Origin: CAYFPO01 sp964345035
GTDB lineage: Bacteria; Fidelibacterota; Marinisomatia; SCGC-AAA003-L08; GCA-002704045
Length of the DNA stretch: 64,000 bases
Reading direction: 5' to 3'
Assembly (NCBI GenBank): GCA_964345035.1
Contig: CAYFPO010000004.1
Span: 1 to 64,000, forward strand
In this document: positions 8,628 to 18,145 of the stretch, one piece after another
How the letters are laid out: every line of letters begins with the position of its first letter
How positions within the stretch are numbered: position 1 is the first letter of the stretch
Notes under the pieces: model-generated
What the model saw: only the letters and a program-made list of their open reading frames with translations
Told to the model about the DNA's origin: nothing
The model's database searches: none
Program-made: the position numbers and the translations under genes

Positions 8628-9523
8628 CAATTAAAGATATAGAATTCACTTCTCCCATTTTAACTGCCAGCGGTACTTATGGATATGGAGATGAAGTCAG
8701 TAATTTGGTTGATGTCTCAAAACTCGGGGGGATAGTTACAAAATCCGTAACATTAAATCCCCGGGAAGGGAACACTCCGCCTAGAATTGTCGAAACACCA
8801 TCGGGTATGTTGAACTCAATTGGTCTGGCAAATGTTGGAGTAGATGTGTATTGTTCTGAAAAACTTCCGTACCTGAATGCGTTAAATACCAATGTAATCA
8901 TCAATATTGCAGGATCATCAATTGAAAATTATGTCAAGGTTCTTGAAAAATTGGAAACTGCGAATGGTAATCAGGTGGGATACGAAATAAATATTTCCTG
9001 TCCTAATGTGAAGGACGGGATGGAATTTGCAGTAAGTCCCCAATTAACAGAATTACTAACCAAAGAATTAAGAAAACGCACTGACAAATTATTGATTATT
9101 AAATTAAGCCCGAATGTCACCAGCATCACCGAAATTGCAAAATCTGCAGAAATTGGTGGTGCAGATGCAGTAAGTGCCATCAATACAGTAGTGGGAATGG
9201 GTATTGATTTCAATACAGGAAAGTCGAATTTATCCACGGTTTTTGGCGGACTGTCAGGTCCTGCAATTAAACCCATAGCGCTCGCATGTGTGCATAAAAT
9301 TTATACAGCAATAACCATTCCTATTATTGGTATTGGAGGAATTGCAAAATATGAAGATGTCATAGAATTTATACTTGCCGGAGCAGATTTGGTGGAAATT
9401 GGCACCAAGAATTACTCTGATCCCGGAATTGGTGTAAAATTACTGGATGAATTACAATCGTACTGTTCAGAAAATAATATTGAAAATCTTCATCAATTGA
9501 AAGGAAAGGTCAACACTGATTAA
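8615..9523 (+). CDS. pyrD: Dihydroorotate dehydrogenase B (NAD+), catalytic subunit
   Basis: 302 residues of class 1 TIM-barrel DHODH. Visible landmarks are LTASGTYGYGDEV at the N-terminus, SGMLNSIGLAN for substrate binding, the INISCPNVKDG segment holding the catalytic Cys of class 1B enzymes, LIIKLSPNV, and a C-terminal FMN phosphate site (IIGIGGIAKYEDVIEFILAG). It oxidises dihydroorotate to orotate in pyrimidine synthesis. It pairs with the overlapping upstream pyrK; no other pyr genes are in the window. Confidence 0.96.
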   Translation: MLSLTIKDIEFTSPILTASGTYGYGDEVSNLVDVSKLGGIVTKSVTLNPREGNTPPRIVETPSGMLNSIGLANVGVDVYCSEKLPYLNALNTNVIINIAGSSIENYVKVLEKLETANGNQVGYEINISCPNVKDGMEFAVSPQLTELLTKELRKRTDKLLIIKLSPNVTSITEIAKSAEIGGADAVSAINTVVGMGIDFNTGKSNLSTVFGGLSGPAIKPIALACVHKIYTAITIPIIGIGGIAKYEDVIEFILAGADLVEIGTKNYSDPGIGVKLLDELQSYCSENNIENLHQLKGKVNTD

Positions 9524-9986
9524 ATTATTACTAATCTTGATTTTTAGTTATGTAGTAATTACGTGTTCACCCTCTCCGAGATACACATCAGGCTCACCAA
9601 CGAAAAAGAAATCTGTAAAATCCATTAAAGTGCCCGAAACAAAAGTAACACCGGACAGGTCAAAACGGGTGATCTCAGGAACCTCATCCTATTATGGCAA
9701 AGATTTTCATGGTAAACTTACTGCGAATGGCGAAATATTTGATATGTATGGACTCACTGCGGCACATAAAACTTTGCCGTTAAACACCATTATCCGTGTT
9801 ACCAATTTGGGAAATGAAAAATCACTGATATTACGTGTGAATGACAGAGGTCCCTATATCGAGGGAAGAATTTTGGATTGTTCATACGGAGCTGCAAAAA
9901 AACTCGGGTTCATCACACAGGGGACAGCACAAGTGAGAATTGAAGTGATAGAATTTGGTGATGATACATACATGCATCATGACTAA
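9516..9986 (+). CDS. rlpA: RlpA-like lipoprotein (double-psi beta-barrel)
   Basis: A compact RlpA domain: ISGTSSYYGKDFHGKLTANG, LTAAHKTLPLNTIIRV, then VNDRGPYIEGRILDCS with the conserved Asp-Arg-Gly-Pro, ending at QGTAQVRIEVIEFG. RlpA proteins bind or cleave denuded glycan strands. A start at TTG 9537 would remove the basic part of the signal peptide. CTG at 9516 gives a complete lipoprotein signal (IKLLLILIFSYVVITC) and sits 6 nt after AAGGAAAGG, so I place the start there, overlapping the pyrD end. No SPOR domain is present. Confidence 0.8.
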   Translation: MIKLLLILIFSYVVITCSPSPRYTSGSPTKKKSVKSIKVPETKVTPDRSKRVISGTSSYYGKDFHGKLTANGEIFDMYGLTAAHKTLPLNTIIRVTNLGNEKSLILRVNDRGPYIEGRILDCSYGAAKKLGFITQGTAQVRIEVIEFGDDTYMHHD

Positions 9987-10046
9987 TATCTTTGTCTTTA
10001 CACCCAATTCCTCTTTAAATTTTAAGTCTTGATATCATCGGAATCA

Positions 10047-10889
10047 ATGTCGGATACTCCAATTAATTCGAAACCGCGGACATTAGTTAACATCCTGGGA
10101 ATTCCCGGGATTCTTACAGTTATATGGCTGGGAGGCTGGTGGTTTTTTGCATTTATTTTGGTCGTGGCAATAATTGGAGCGATTGAATTAAAGAATTTAG
10201 CCACTATGCAAAAAGGCTCACCGTCTTTAGTATTATTAATTGTATCCGTGAGTCTGGTCCTGATTGGGTATCAAGTAGATTATGGTTCCTCTGAATATGT
10301 TGTATTATTTACCGGTATTACTGCATTTTGTTTAGAAATATTCAGAAATCAAAGTAAGCCCTTATTGAATGTATCGGTTATGATTTTCGGGACCATTTGG
10401 CTGGGATTTTTATTAGGCTGTATGGTTTATTTAAGAAATTTTCTAAATATCGGTTTAGAGCTAATTCTCTTAATGTTTTTATCGGTATGGGCGTGTGATT
10501 CCGCTGCATTTTTCTTTGGAAAATTGTTTGGTAAAAAGAAAATATTACCAACAGTCAGCCCAAAGAAATCCTGGGTAGGGAGTGTGTCCGGATTGATGGC
10601 AGCATTTTTAGTAACATGGTTATTGCATTCAACCGGGCTCAAAATTGGAGAAGTCTTGGATTTTAATAGGCTTACAGCATATTTCAAAATGCAGGATATC
10701 GTAACTTTTGGAGTAATATTTGGTGGTTTCAGTCAATTGGGTGACTTTGCCGAATCTCTTCTAAAACGGGAAGCAGGTGTCAAGGATACGGGTAACTTTT
10801 TGCAGGGACATGGAGGCATTTTGGATAGATTTGATTCATTAACTGTTGCAGCACCGTTAACCTATATTTATGTAAAATTTATTGTTTGA
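10047..10889 (+). CDS. cdsA: Phosphatidate cytidylyltransferase
   Basis: 280 residues with about eight membrane helices. The family signature near the C-terminus is clear (LLKREAGVKDTGNFLQGHGG followed by ILDRFDS), preceded by SPKKSWVGSVSG. CdsA makes CDP-diacylglycerol from phosphatidic acid and CTP, the branch point for bacterial phospholipids. ATG 10047 is preferred over an upstream TTG at 10029. Confidence 0.95.
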   Translation: MSDTPINSKPRTLVNILGIPGILTVIWLGGWWFFAFILVVAIIGAIELKNLATMQKGSPSLVLLIVSVSLVLIGYQVDYGSSEYVVLFTGITAFCLEIFRNQSKPLLNVSVMIFGTIWLGFLLGCMVYLRNFLNIGLELILLMFLSVWACDSAAFFFGKLFGKKKILPTVSPKKSWVGSVSGLMAAFLVTWLLHSTGLKIGEVLDFNRLTAYFKMQDIVTFGVIFGGFSQLGDFAESLLKREAGVKDTGNFLQGHGGILDRFDSLTVAAPLTYIYVKFIV

Positions 10890-10906
10890 CAGAAAGGATA
10901 TTGTTA

Positions 10907-12709
10907 ATGAAAAAATTATTAATTGGCTTAATTGGATTCATCATAATTTCTTGTGGAGGAAATGACAGGGGATCCGGAAGTAAAAACTGGGACATTGATG
11001 CATCGGGTATGTCCCCTGATGATAATACGGGTGACTGGATGATCATTCACGAACTCAGTGATGTAGATAAATTGAATAGTATTACGTCAACCTCTGCAGG
11101 TGCTACATATATAGAAGGTAAAATTTTTGAAGGATTAGTGATAATGGATAACTCAACTCTAAAATATACCGAACCGCATTTGGCTGAATCCCTTGCAGAA
11201 ATTTCCTCAGATCATCTGGAATATACCTATAAATTAAGAAAGAACACCTATTTTTCTGATGGTACTCCTATTGACGGGAATAATTTTATTTTCTATATGA
11301 AATGTTTAAAAAATCCATTTGTAGATTGCGCACCATTAAGAAATTATTATAAAGATGTGAAAAAAGTTGAATTGGTGAATGGTGACCCATATACAATTAA
11401 AATTTCCTGCAGCCAACCGTACTTCAGAATGGAACTAATGCTGAATGGACTAAAAGCTTTTCCAATCAATCATTATGATCCTGAAAATATCATGGCATCT
11501 TATTCCTTTGAAAAATTGGATGATTTAATATCAAAAGCTGCCGATAGAGATGCTTCTGAATTTGAGAATTTACCTGCCTATAAATTTGCAGAATATTTTA
11601 ACAGCAAGGAAATTTCCAGAAATCCATTGGGTTCAGGTCCGTATGTGTTTAAAGAATGGATAACAGATGATAAAATTGTACTGGAACGGAATCCTAATTA
11701 TTGGGGATATAAAGCAGGTTTAAAAAATAGGGGATATGTAGAAAAATTTGTTCATAAATCGGTTAAGGATTACGATGCGGCATTAACAGGTATTAAATCA
11801 AGTGAGTTGGATGTAATGAGAAGTATGCCAATGGAAAAGTTTATGAACCAGACAAATTCCAAAAAAATAAGGGATAATTTTAATAAGGAATTATTTTACA
11901 TTCCCAGTTACAGTTATATCGGGTGGAATATGAAAAATCCTTTGTTTAAAAGTAAAATGGTGCGGAGGGCAATGACGCACTTACTGGACAGAGAACAGAT
12001 CATTGAGACATTATTTTATAATGAAGCACAGGTATGTAAAAGCCCCATTTATTTCAAACGTCCAGAATTCCATCATGAATTAGAACTTTGGCCATTCGAC
12101 CCAGATAAGGCAAAACAAATTTTGTCGGATGAAGGATGGATTGACACTGATGGAGATGGTACTCTGGATAAGGTTATAGATGGGAAAAATATACCATTCA
12201 AATTTACTGTCGTATCAAATTCCGGGAATGAAGTGAGAAAGCAAATTGGATTAATACTTGCAGAAAATTGCAGAAAAGTTGGAATTAAAGTGGATGTTCA
12301 GCAATTGGAATGGTCCATCTTTTTGGATCAAGTGCATGCACAAAAATTTGAGGCGATTATATTAGGGTGGGCAATGTCTATTACTGACCCGGATCCATAT
12401 CAAATCTGGCATTCATCTCAATCAAAAGATGAAGGATCTAATTCTGTTAGTTTTATAAATAATAGGGCTGATGAGCTAATAGAAAGGAACAGGCAAGAAT
12501 TTGATCCACAAATAAGGATTGATTATATGCGTGAATTTCAGGAAATTCTACATGAAGAGCAACCTTACACCTTTGTGTATGTGTCAAAGTCCAATATGTT
12601 GTTTCATAAACGGTTTCAGAATGCAAATATTTATCCTTTTAGACCCGGATATGATCCGTTTGAATGGTGGGTGCCGAGAGGAATGCAGAGATATACACAA
12701 GCTGATTAA
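10907..12709 (+). CDS. Peptide-type ABC transporter substrate-binding lipoprotein
   Basis: 600 residues. The lipoprotein signal ends IIISCGG. The body matches solute-binding family 5 (OppA/DppA): YTYKLRKNTYFSDGTPI, NPLGSGPYVFKEW with LERNPNYWG, MVRRAMTHLLDREQIIETL, and a C-terminal hinge region. It captures peptides or similar solutes for the permeases that follow 14 and 2 bases apart. ATG 10907 has AAAGGA upstream; the frame is open further upstream but that would mask the signal peptide. The ATPase of the same transporter type is 9 kb downstream, beyond an inserted module. Confidence 0.93.
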   Translation: MKKLLIGLIGFIIISCGGNDRGSGSKNWDIDASGMSPDDNTGDWMIIHELSDVDKLNSITSTSAGATYIEGKIFEGLVIMDNSTLKYTEPHLAESLAEISSDHLEYTYKLRKNTYFSDGTPIDGNNFIFYMKCLKNPFVDCAPLRNYYKDVKKVELVNGDPYTIKISCSQPYFRMELMLNGLKAFPINHYDPENIMASYSFEKLDDLISKAADRDASEFENLPAYKFAEYFNSKEISRNPLGSGPYVFKEWITDDKIVLERNPNYWGYKAGLKNRGYVEKFVHKSVKDYDAALTGIKSSELDVMRSMPMEKFMNQTNSKKIRDNFNKELFYIPSYSYIGWNMKNPLFKSKMVRRAMTHLLDREQIIETLFYNEAQVCKSPIYFKRPEFHHELELWPFDPDKAKQILSDEGWIDTDGDGTLDKVIDGKNIPFKFTVVSNSGNEVRKQIGLILAENCRKVGIKVDVQQLEWSIFLDQVHAQKFEAIILGWAMSITDPDPYQIWHSSQSKDEGSNSVSFINNRADELIERNRQEFDPQIRIDYMREFQEILHEEQPYTFVYVSKSNMLFHKRFQNANIYPFRPGYDPFEWWVPRGMQRYTQAD

Positions 12710-12723
12710 AGGAAACAATTTTA

Positions 12724-13827
12724 ATGTTTGAATATTCACTAAAAAGAATTCTTCTCATTATTCCCACTTTGTTTATGATTACAGTGGTTTCATTCAGTAT
12801 ATCCCGTCTTGCACCCGGGGATCCTGCAAAACTCAAAGCAGGTATTTCCATCGGAGGAGAAATATCCACCGGACAGGGTGAGGATCTGAATAAAGAAATC
12901 CTCAATCTGATCAGGAAGCAATGGAACCTTGACAAACCGGTATTCTATTTCTCTATTTTAGAGGAACAGGATTCAGAAAATCCAAGATCGTTCTGGGAGC
13001 GACTTAATTTCAGTTTCAATGGAACTAAAAATCAATATCATATTTGGACAGCAAATATTCTAAAATTTGATTTTGGAAAATCGTTCAGGGATAATGAACC
13101 GGTCATTGACAAACTGAAAAGACGAATTCCCGTAACCATGTTATTGAATTTTATATCCTTGATGATTGCATATTTGATCGCAATACCACTGGGCATCTAT
13201 TCTGCAGTTAAGCAAAACAGTCTGTTTGAAAGATTCAGTACTTTTGTTGTATTCATGTTGTATTCACTCCCGTCATTCTGGGTCGGAATCATGCTCATCA
13301 TTTTATTTGGCGGCGGGGATTTCTGGGATGTATTTCCCTATGCGGGACTTCACTCTACGTACTTAGAAGGCATGACCAACTGGGAAATATTCATGGATTA
13401 CCTTTGGCATTTGGTCCTTCCGGTTACGGTTATTACATACGGAGCATTTGCATATTTATCCCGACAAATGCGAACCAGCATGTTGGAGATCATTAGACAG
13501 GATTATATCCGAACTGCACGGGCAAAAGGATTGTCTGAAAAAATGGTGATTTTGAAACATGCACTTAGGAATTCACTCATTCCAATTATTACCATATTGG
13601 CATTTTTCCTTCCGCATATGATCAGCGGTAGTATTGTAGTAGAAACAATTTTTTCAATTCCCGGAATGGGGAGATTGGCATTTGAGGCAATTATGGCAAG
13701 AGACTACTCAATTGTAATGGCGGTATTTACGATTTCAGCAGTATTAACTCTATTGGGAATTCTGATTGCGGATATTTTGTATTCAGTTGTTGATCCACGT
13801 ATTACTTTTTCAAAAAGTCATTCATAA
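12724..13827 (+). CDS. ABC transporter permease, OppB/DppB type
   Basis: 367 residues, starting MFEYSLKRILLIIPTLFMITVVSFSI-type. The EAA loop is visible in IRQDYIRTARAKGLSEK with the following HALRNSLIPIIT. It has about six membrane helices. An enlarged segment of about 60 residues lies between helices 1 and 2 (roughly residues 35-115) and is longer than in classical DppB. It forms the channel with the next gene. GGAAA precedes the start. Confidence 0.93.
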   Translation: MFEYSLKRILLIIPTLFMITVVSFSISRLAPGDPAKLKAGISIGGEISTGQGEDLNKEILNLIRKQWNLDKPVFYFSILEEQDSENPRSFWERLNFSFNGTKNQYHIWTANILKFDFGKSFRDNEPVIDKLKRRIPVTMLLNFISLMIAYLIAIPLGIYSAVKQNSLFERFSTFVVFMLYSLPSFWVGIMLIILFGGGDFWDVFPYAGLHSTYLEGMTNWEIFMDYLWHLVLPVTVITYGAFAYLSRQMRTSMLEIIRQDYIRTARAKGLSEKMVILKHALRNSLIPIITILAFFLPHMISGSIVVETIFSIPGMGRLAFEAIMARDYSIVMAVFTISAVLTLLGILIADILYSVVDPRITFSKSHS

Positions 13828-13829
13828 CA

Positions 13830-14843
13830 ATGGAACAGAAAAATTCTAAGTCATACGGGCAGTTAGTTAAAAACCAGTTTAAGAAAAATAAATTGGCATA
13901 TTCAGCTTTTTATGTGATGATCACATTCTTTCTTATTGCGATTTTAGCAGATTTTCTGGCAAATGACAAACCATTACTATGTAAATATGAAGGAAAGTAT
14001 TATTCACCGGTAGTAAAAGAATATTTTGTAAAAGCTAAATTAGTGAAATGGCAACCACATTTTCTCAACGTGGAATGGAAGGATCTGGAATATGATTTTG
14101 CAATATGGCCGCCGGTTCCATTTCTTCCAACGAATTTGGATTTTAGATCTCGATATGCAGCACCGGGAGTCAATAAACATTACCTGGGAACAGATCAGCT
14201 TGGGAGAGATGTATTGAGCGGGTTAATCCATGGATTCCGAATTGCTCTGTTGGTGGGCTTTATTTCGATGTCCATTGCATTTTTTATTGGTGTTACAATC
14301 GGATCAATTGCGGGATTTTTTGGTGGGAAGGTGGACATTGTATTTCAAAGACTGATGGAGTTGATGATGACGCTGCCAACGTTGTTTTTAATCCTGACAA
14401 TTATTGCATTTTTCCCCGGAGGTGGAATTTGGATGATTATGGTAGTCATCGGTATGACCGGCTGGACAGGAATTGCAAGATACACAAGAGCCGAATTTTT
14501 AAAAACCAGAAATCAGGATTACGTAAATGCTGCGATTGCAATAGGGAACCCCACATTTCGGACAATATTCAGACATATATTGCCAAATTCTATAGCTCCG
14601 GTAATGGTGTCTGTGGTATTTGGTATTGCCGGTGCAATATTAACTGAATCTACACTCAGTTTTTTAGGGTTGGGTTCTGCAACCAGTTTCAGTTGGGGTG
14701 CAATATTATCTGTGGCAAGAGGGGCAACATATGCGTGGTGGCTTGCATTATTTCCAGGGTTTGCTATTTTTCTCACGGTTACTACATATAATCTTGTTGG
14801 CGACGGACTGAGAGATGCATTGGATCCACGCTTGAAACAATAA
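13830..14843 (+). CDS. ABC transporter permease, OppC/DppC type
   Basis: 337 residues. The OppC N-terminal region holds one helix, then a periplasmic insert (to about residue 115). Next come YLGTDQLGRDVLSGLIHGFR, typical of DppC/OppC, and the EAA loop (RNQDYVNAAIAIGNPTFRTI), and it ends DGLRDALDPRLK, the family's usual C-terminus. It starts two bases after the partner permease. A 74-base gap follows before the MutL-like gene. Confidence 0.94.
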   Translation: MEQKNSKSYGQLVKNQFKKNKLAYSAFYVMITFFLIAILADFLANDKPLLCKYEGKYYSPVVKEYFVKAKLVKWQPHFLNVEWKDLEYDFAIWPPVPFLPTNLDFRSRYAAPGVNKHYLGTDQLGRDVLSGLIHGFRIALLVGFISMSIAFFIGVTIGSIAGFFGGKVDIVFQRLMELMMTLPTLFLILTIIAFFPGGGIWMIMVVIGMTGWTGIARYTRAEFLKTRNQDYVNAAIAIGNPTFRTIFRHILPNSIAPVMVSVVFGIAGAILTESTLSFLGLGSATSFSWGAILSVARGATYAWWLALFPGFAIFLTVTTYNLVGDGLRDALDPRLKQ

Positions 14844-14917
14844 TCTAAATTGAAAACCGTATTACTGGATTTCCCACAAAAAAGTATACATTGAGTTAAG
14901 CAGCTGTTAAATTACAA

Positions 14918-16711
14918 ATGAACATTGGTACAATAAAAACCATCCTTGCAACAGATTGTGGCTCTACCACAACCAAAGCAATACTCATACAATTTGTGGA
15001 TGGACATTATCGGCTAACCCATAGAGGCGAAGCGCCAACTACAGTAGAAGCCCCTTTTGAAGATGTTACCAAAGGTGTTCTGAATTCGATCACCGAATTG
15101 GAGGAATTATCCGGCAGAACAATTCTTCAGGATGAAAAAATCATATCTCCCGCAAATGGTGAAACAGGGGTAGATATTTATATCTCTACAAGTTCAGCTG
15201 GCGGAGGTCTCCAAATGATGGTAGGCGGTGTGGTAAAAAGTATGACTGCGGAAAGCGCTGAGCGGGCGGCTCTGGGTGCCGGTGCTATTGTTATGGATGT
15301 TCTGGCAGCAAATGATGGCCGGTTGTATCACGAAAAAGTAAAACGCATCAGGCAGCTGCGCCCAGACATGATACTGCTGTCCGGAGGTGTGGATGGAGGC
15401 ACAATTTCTCATGTGGTGGAACAGGCAGAAATTCTGGAAGCTGCAAATCCCAAACCCAGACTGGGAATCAATTATAAATTACCGGTGATCTATGCAGGGA
15501 ATGTTAAAGCCAGGGATTCCATAGAAGAGAGATTGGGTGAAATCACCGATCTGAAAATGGTGGATAATATCCGACCTACTCTTGAAACAGAAAACCTCCA
15601 GCCAAGCAGAGACAGAATACATGATCTGTTTATGGAGCATGTAATGGCACAGGCACCGGGATATAAAAAACTAATGAGTTGGACTGATGCACCCATTATG
15701 CCCACACCAGGGGCGGTAGGTGAGATCATTCAACGGATCGCCAAGGAAGAAAATATTTCAGTAGTTGGCGTGGATATCGGCGGAGCAACTACAGACGTAT
15801 TTTCCGTATTTGATGGTGCATTTAACAGGACGGTAAGCGCAAATTTGGGTATGAGTTATTCAGTCTGTAATGTGCTGGCTGAAGCTGGAATTCCCAATGT
15901 GATGAGATGGGTACCATTTGAAATAGATGATGAATCGCTTACAAACAGTATTTCCAATAAAATGATACGTCCCACAACCATTCCTCAGACCATGGAAAAT
16001 TTAAAGATTGAACAGTCAATAGCACGGGAAGCATTGAGATTGTCTTTCAAACAGCATAAAGAATTTGCTGTGAGTTTAAAGGGAGTCCAAAAAGAACGAA
16101 CTATTTCAGATGCATTTGAACAATCGGGATCAGGAGAATCTCTTGTGAATATGATGGAATTGGATCTGTTGGTTGGTTCAGGCGGAGTATTGTCCCACGC
16201 ACCAAGAAGGCATCAGGCAGCAAGAATGTTAATAGATGCATTCCTACCTGAAGGAATTACACAATTGGCTGTTGATTCAATATTTATGATGCCCCAATTA
16301 GGCGTTCTATCAACCGTACATTCCCAGGCTGCACTTGAAGTGTTCGAGAAAGATTGTCTGATACGTTTGGGATCATGTATTGCACCCATTGGTAATCAGA
16401 AACCGGGTAAACCAATATTGGATTATGAAATGGATTTACCGGATGGAAAAATTAAAGGATCCATCATGCCCGGAGAATTAAAATTAATACCGGCTCCATA
16501 CAAACCAATCCATGCAACTTTGACACCTGGAAAGGGTATGGATTTAGGAAATGGTAGGAATGAAGTAGTTAATACCAATATATTCGGGGGTGTGGTTGGA
16601 ATAATTTTAGATGGGCGTGGAAGGAATCCTTTTATTCTGCCTTCAGATTCAATACAGCGTGTTCAAAAACTTACAGAATGGTCACAGGAAACTGAGGAAT
16701 ATCCGGAGTAA
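14918..16711 (+). CDS. MutL/GlmL-family ASKHA ATPase (not mismatch-repair MutL)
   Basis: 597 residues. The N-terminal phosphate-1 motif is ATDCGSTTTKAILIQ, and the second is GVDIGGATTDVFSVFDG at about residue 285-300, both typical of actin/Hsp70-like reactivases. A conserved ISTSSAGGGLQMMVGG and LLSGGVDGG also match the glutamate mutase L (PF13941-type) family. In clostridia GlmL/MutL is encoded between the two subunits of B12-dependent glutamate mutase and is thought to reactivate it. Here no mutase subunits are adjacent; the neighbours are a KOW-like protein and membrane proteins. It may serve a different, membrane-linked partner. Family assignment is firm; role is open. Confidence 0.85.
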   Translation: MNIGTIKTILATDCGSTTTKAILIQFVDGHYRLTHRGEAPTTVEAPFEDVTKGVLNSITELEELSGRTILQDEKIISPANGETGVDIYISTSSAGGGLQMMVGGVVKSMTAESAERAALGAGAIVMDVLAANDGRLYHEKVKRIRQLRPDMILLSGGVDGGTISHVVEQAEILEAANPKPRLGINYKLPVIYAGNVKARDSIEERLGEITDLKMVDNIRPTLETENLQPSRDRIHDLFMEHVMAQAPGYKKLMSWTDAPIMPTPGAVGEIIQRIAKEENISVVGVDIGGATTDVFSVFDGAFNRTVSANLGMSYSVCNVLAEAGIPNVMRWVPFEIDDESLTNSISNKMIRPTTIPQTMENLKIEQSIAREALRLSFKQHKEFAVSLKGVQKERTISDAFEQSGSGESLVNMMELDLLVGSGGVLSHAPRRHQAARMLIDAFLPEGITQLAVDSIFMMPQLGVLSTVHSQAALEVFEKDCLIRLGSCIAPIGNQKPGKPILDYEMDLPDGKIKGSIMPGELKLIPAPYKPIHATLTPGKGMDLGNGRNEVVNTNIFGGVVGIILDGRGRNPFILPSDSIQRVQKLTEWSQETEEYPE

Positions 16712-16714
16712 ATT

Positions 16715-17848
16715 ATGTCAAGAACCTATACACCCGGACTAAAAATACTTAAACATACAACACTGCAAAAAACCAGACAACTGCCATTAAAAGGCAGTGT
16801 ACATTGTGCTCAGGGAGATACTGTCACTCCGGAAACAATCGTAGCATCAACAAAAATCCCCGGAAATGTGCATATGATTAATATTGCAAATCTACTAAAC
16901 CTGGAACCTGAAATGGTTCCTGATTGCATGCTGGTTGAAGTTGATGAACAGATCGAACGGGGGCAGGTAATTGCAGAAAGTAAAGGTATCTTTGGAATGT
17001 TCAAGAGCCAGGTTAAATCGCCGGTTACGGGCACTTTAGGGAATGTATCTAATGTTACTGGTCAATGTATTGTGTCAGAACCACCGGTTCCGATTGAAGT
17101 GAATGCGTACACTTCGGGAAAAGTTGTTGATGTTATTCCGGATGAAGGACTCGTTGTAGAAACTGAATGTGCAATGATTCAAGGTATCATTGGGATTGGC
17201 GGTGAGAGGCAGGGCGAAATTGAAATTGTTGTTTCCAATCCGGGTGACGAACTCACATCAGATAAAATACAAGACACCCATAAGGGGAAAATTCTAATTG
17301 GCGGATCAACCATTTCGCTGGATGCATTTAAAAATGCAGAGAAAATGGGTGTGGCGGCAGTGGTCGTAGGAGGATTTAATTATTCAGATCTCTCCAATAT
17401 TCTCGGATATACTCTCGGTGTTGCAATTACCGGTTCTGAAGAACTCAATACTACTTTGGTTGTAACTGAAGGATTTGGAACAATTTCCATGGCTCAGCGA
17501 ACTTTCAATTTACTCAAAACGTTTGCAGGTCATGGGGCTTCAATCAATGGAGCTACACAGATCAGAGCGGGTGTTATTCGACCGGAGTTGATAATTAATA
17601 CCCAATCTTCAATCAGTAGTTCCGGTAAGACCAATGCTGCTGATCTTGCCATCCATGAAGGATCTACAGTACGGGTGATCCGCGATCCCTTTTTTGGTAA
17701 AGTTGGCAAGGTGAAATCCCTGCCGGCTGAACTTACCAAAATGGAATCTGAAACAATGGTACGAATAGCAGAAATTGAATTTTCAGACGGGGAGATTTTC
17801 ACAATTCCGAGAGCCAACCTCGAAATGATAGTAATGGATGAATCCTGA
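16715..17848 (+). CDS. Conserved protein with barrel-sandwich and KOW-like regions, unknown function
   Basis: 377 residues, no signal peptide. The N-terminal half contains a lipoyl/RnfC-like barrel-sandwich pattern (VEVDEQIERGQVIAESKG and SPVTGTLGNVSNVTGQCIV). The middle has Gly-rich strand-turn repeats (IQGIIGIGGERQGEI, AAVVVGGFNYSDL). The C-terminus has a KOW-like strand (STVRVIRDPFFGKVGKVKSL). I do not know its function. It starts three bases after the MutL-like gene with GGAG overlapping that gene's end, so the two are surely co-translated and may form a complex. Confidence 0.75.
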   Translation: MSRTYTPGLKILKHTTLQKTRQLPLKGSVHCAQGDTVTPETIVASTKIPGNVHMINIANLLNLEPEMVPDCMLVEVDEQIERGQVIAESKGIFGMFKSQVKSPVTGTLGNVSNVTGQCIVSEPPVPIEVNAYTSGKVVDVIPDEGLVVETECAMIQGIIGIGGERQGEIEIVVSNPGDELTSDKIQDTHKGKILIGGSTISLDAFKNAEKMGVAAVVVGGFNYSDLSNILGYTLGVAITGSEELNTTLVVTEGFGTISMAQRTFNLLKTFAGHGASINGATQIRAGVIRPELIINTQSSISSSGKTNAADLAIHEGSTVRVIRDPFFGKVGKVKSLPAELTKMESETMVRIAEIEFSDGEIFTIPRANLEMIVMDES

Positions 17849-18131
17849 TTTGAGTCACCAGAATATTTTGTCAGAAAAAGAACTAATACAGGCATTTGCC
17901 AAAAAGATTTTTGACCGTGGAATGACAGTCCCTGCAGTATTTTTTCTTGAAATGGTAAAATATGCTTCTTTCATTGGTAGTCAAATGTTGGTATTTTTCG
18001 GGCCTGTAATTACGGCATTTATTCGGTCTGAACCTTATTATAGGTTTACAGAATTATTAGAAGACCGGAAAAATGTTGAGTTATTGATCAGGGAATTAGA
18101 AAAACTTGAAAAACAATCCAGAAATAATTAA
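17838..18131 (+). CDS. Small conserved protein of the MutL module
   Basis: 97 residues overlapping the previous gene by 11 bases. The central part (TVPAVFFLEMVKYASFIGSQMLVFFGPVITAF) is strongly hydrophobic and could be an amphipathic or membrane-dipping helix pair. The C-terminus is charged and helical (ELLEDRKNVELLIRELEKLEKQ). Not recognised; probably a membrane-associated subunit of the surrounding module. Confidence 0.72.
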   Translation: MNPDLSHQNILSEKELIQAFAKKIFDRGMTVPAVFFLEMVKYASFIGSQMLVFFGPVITAFIRSEPYYRFTELLEDRKNVELLIRELEKLEKQSRNN

Positions 18132-18145
18132 GAAACGGAGTTAGT

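Noticed and set aside
14918..16711. MutL as DNA mismatch repair protein
   Set aside because: The sequence has ASKHA motifs of GlmL/MutL of glutamate mutase, not the GHKL ATPase motifs of mismatch repair.
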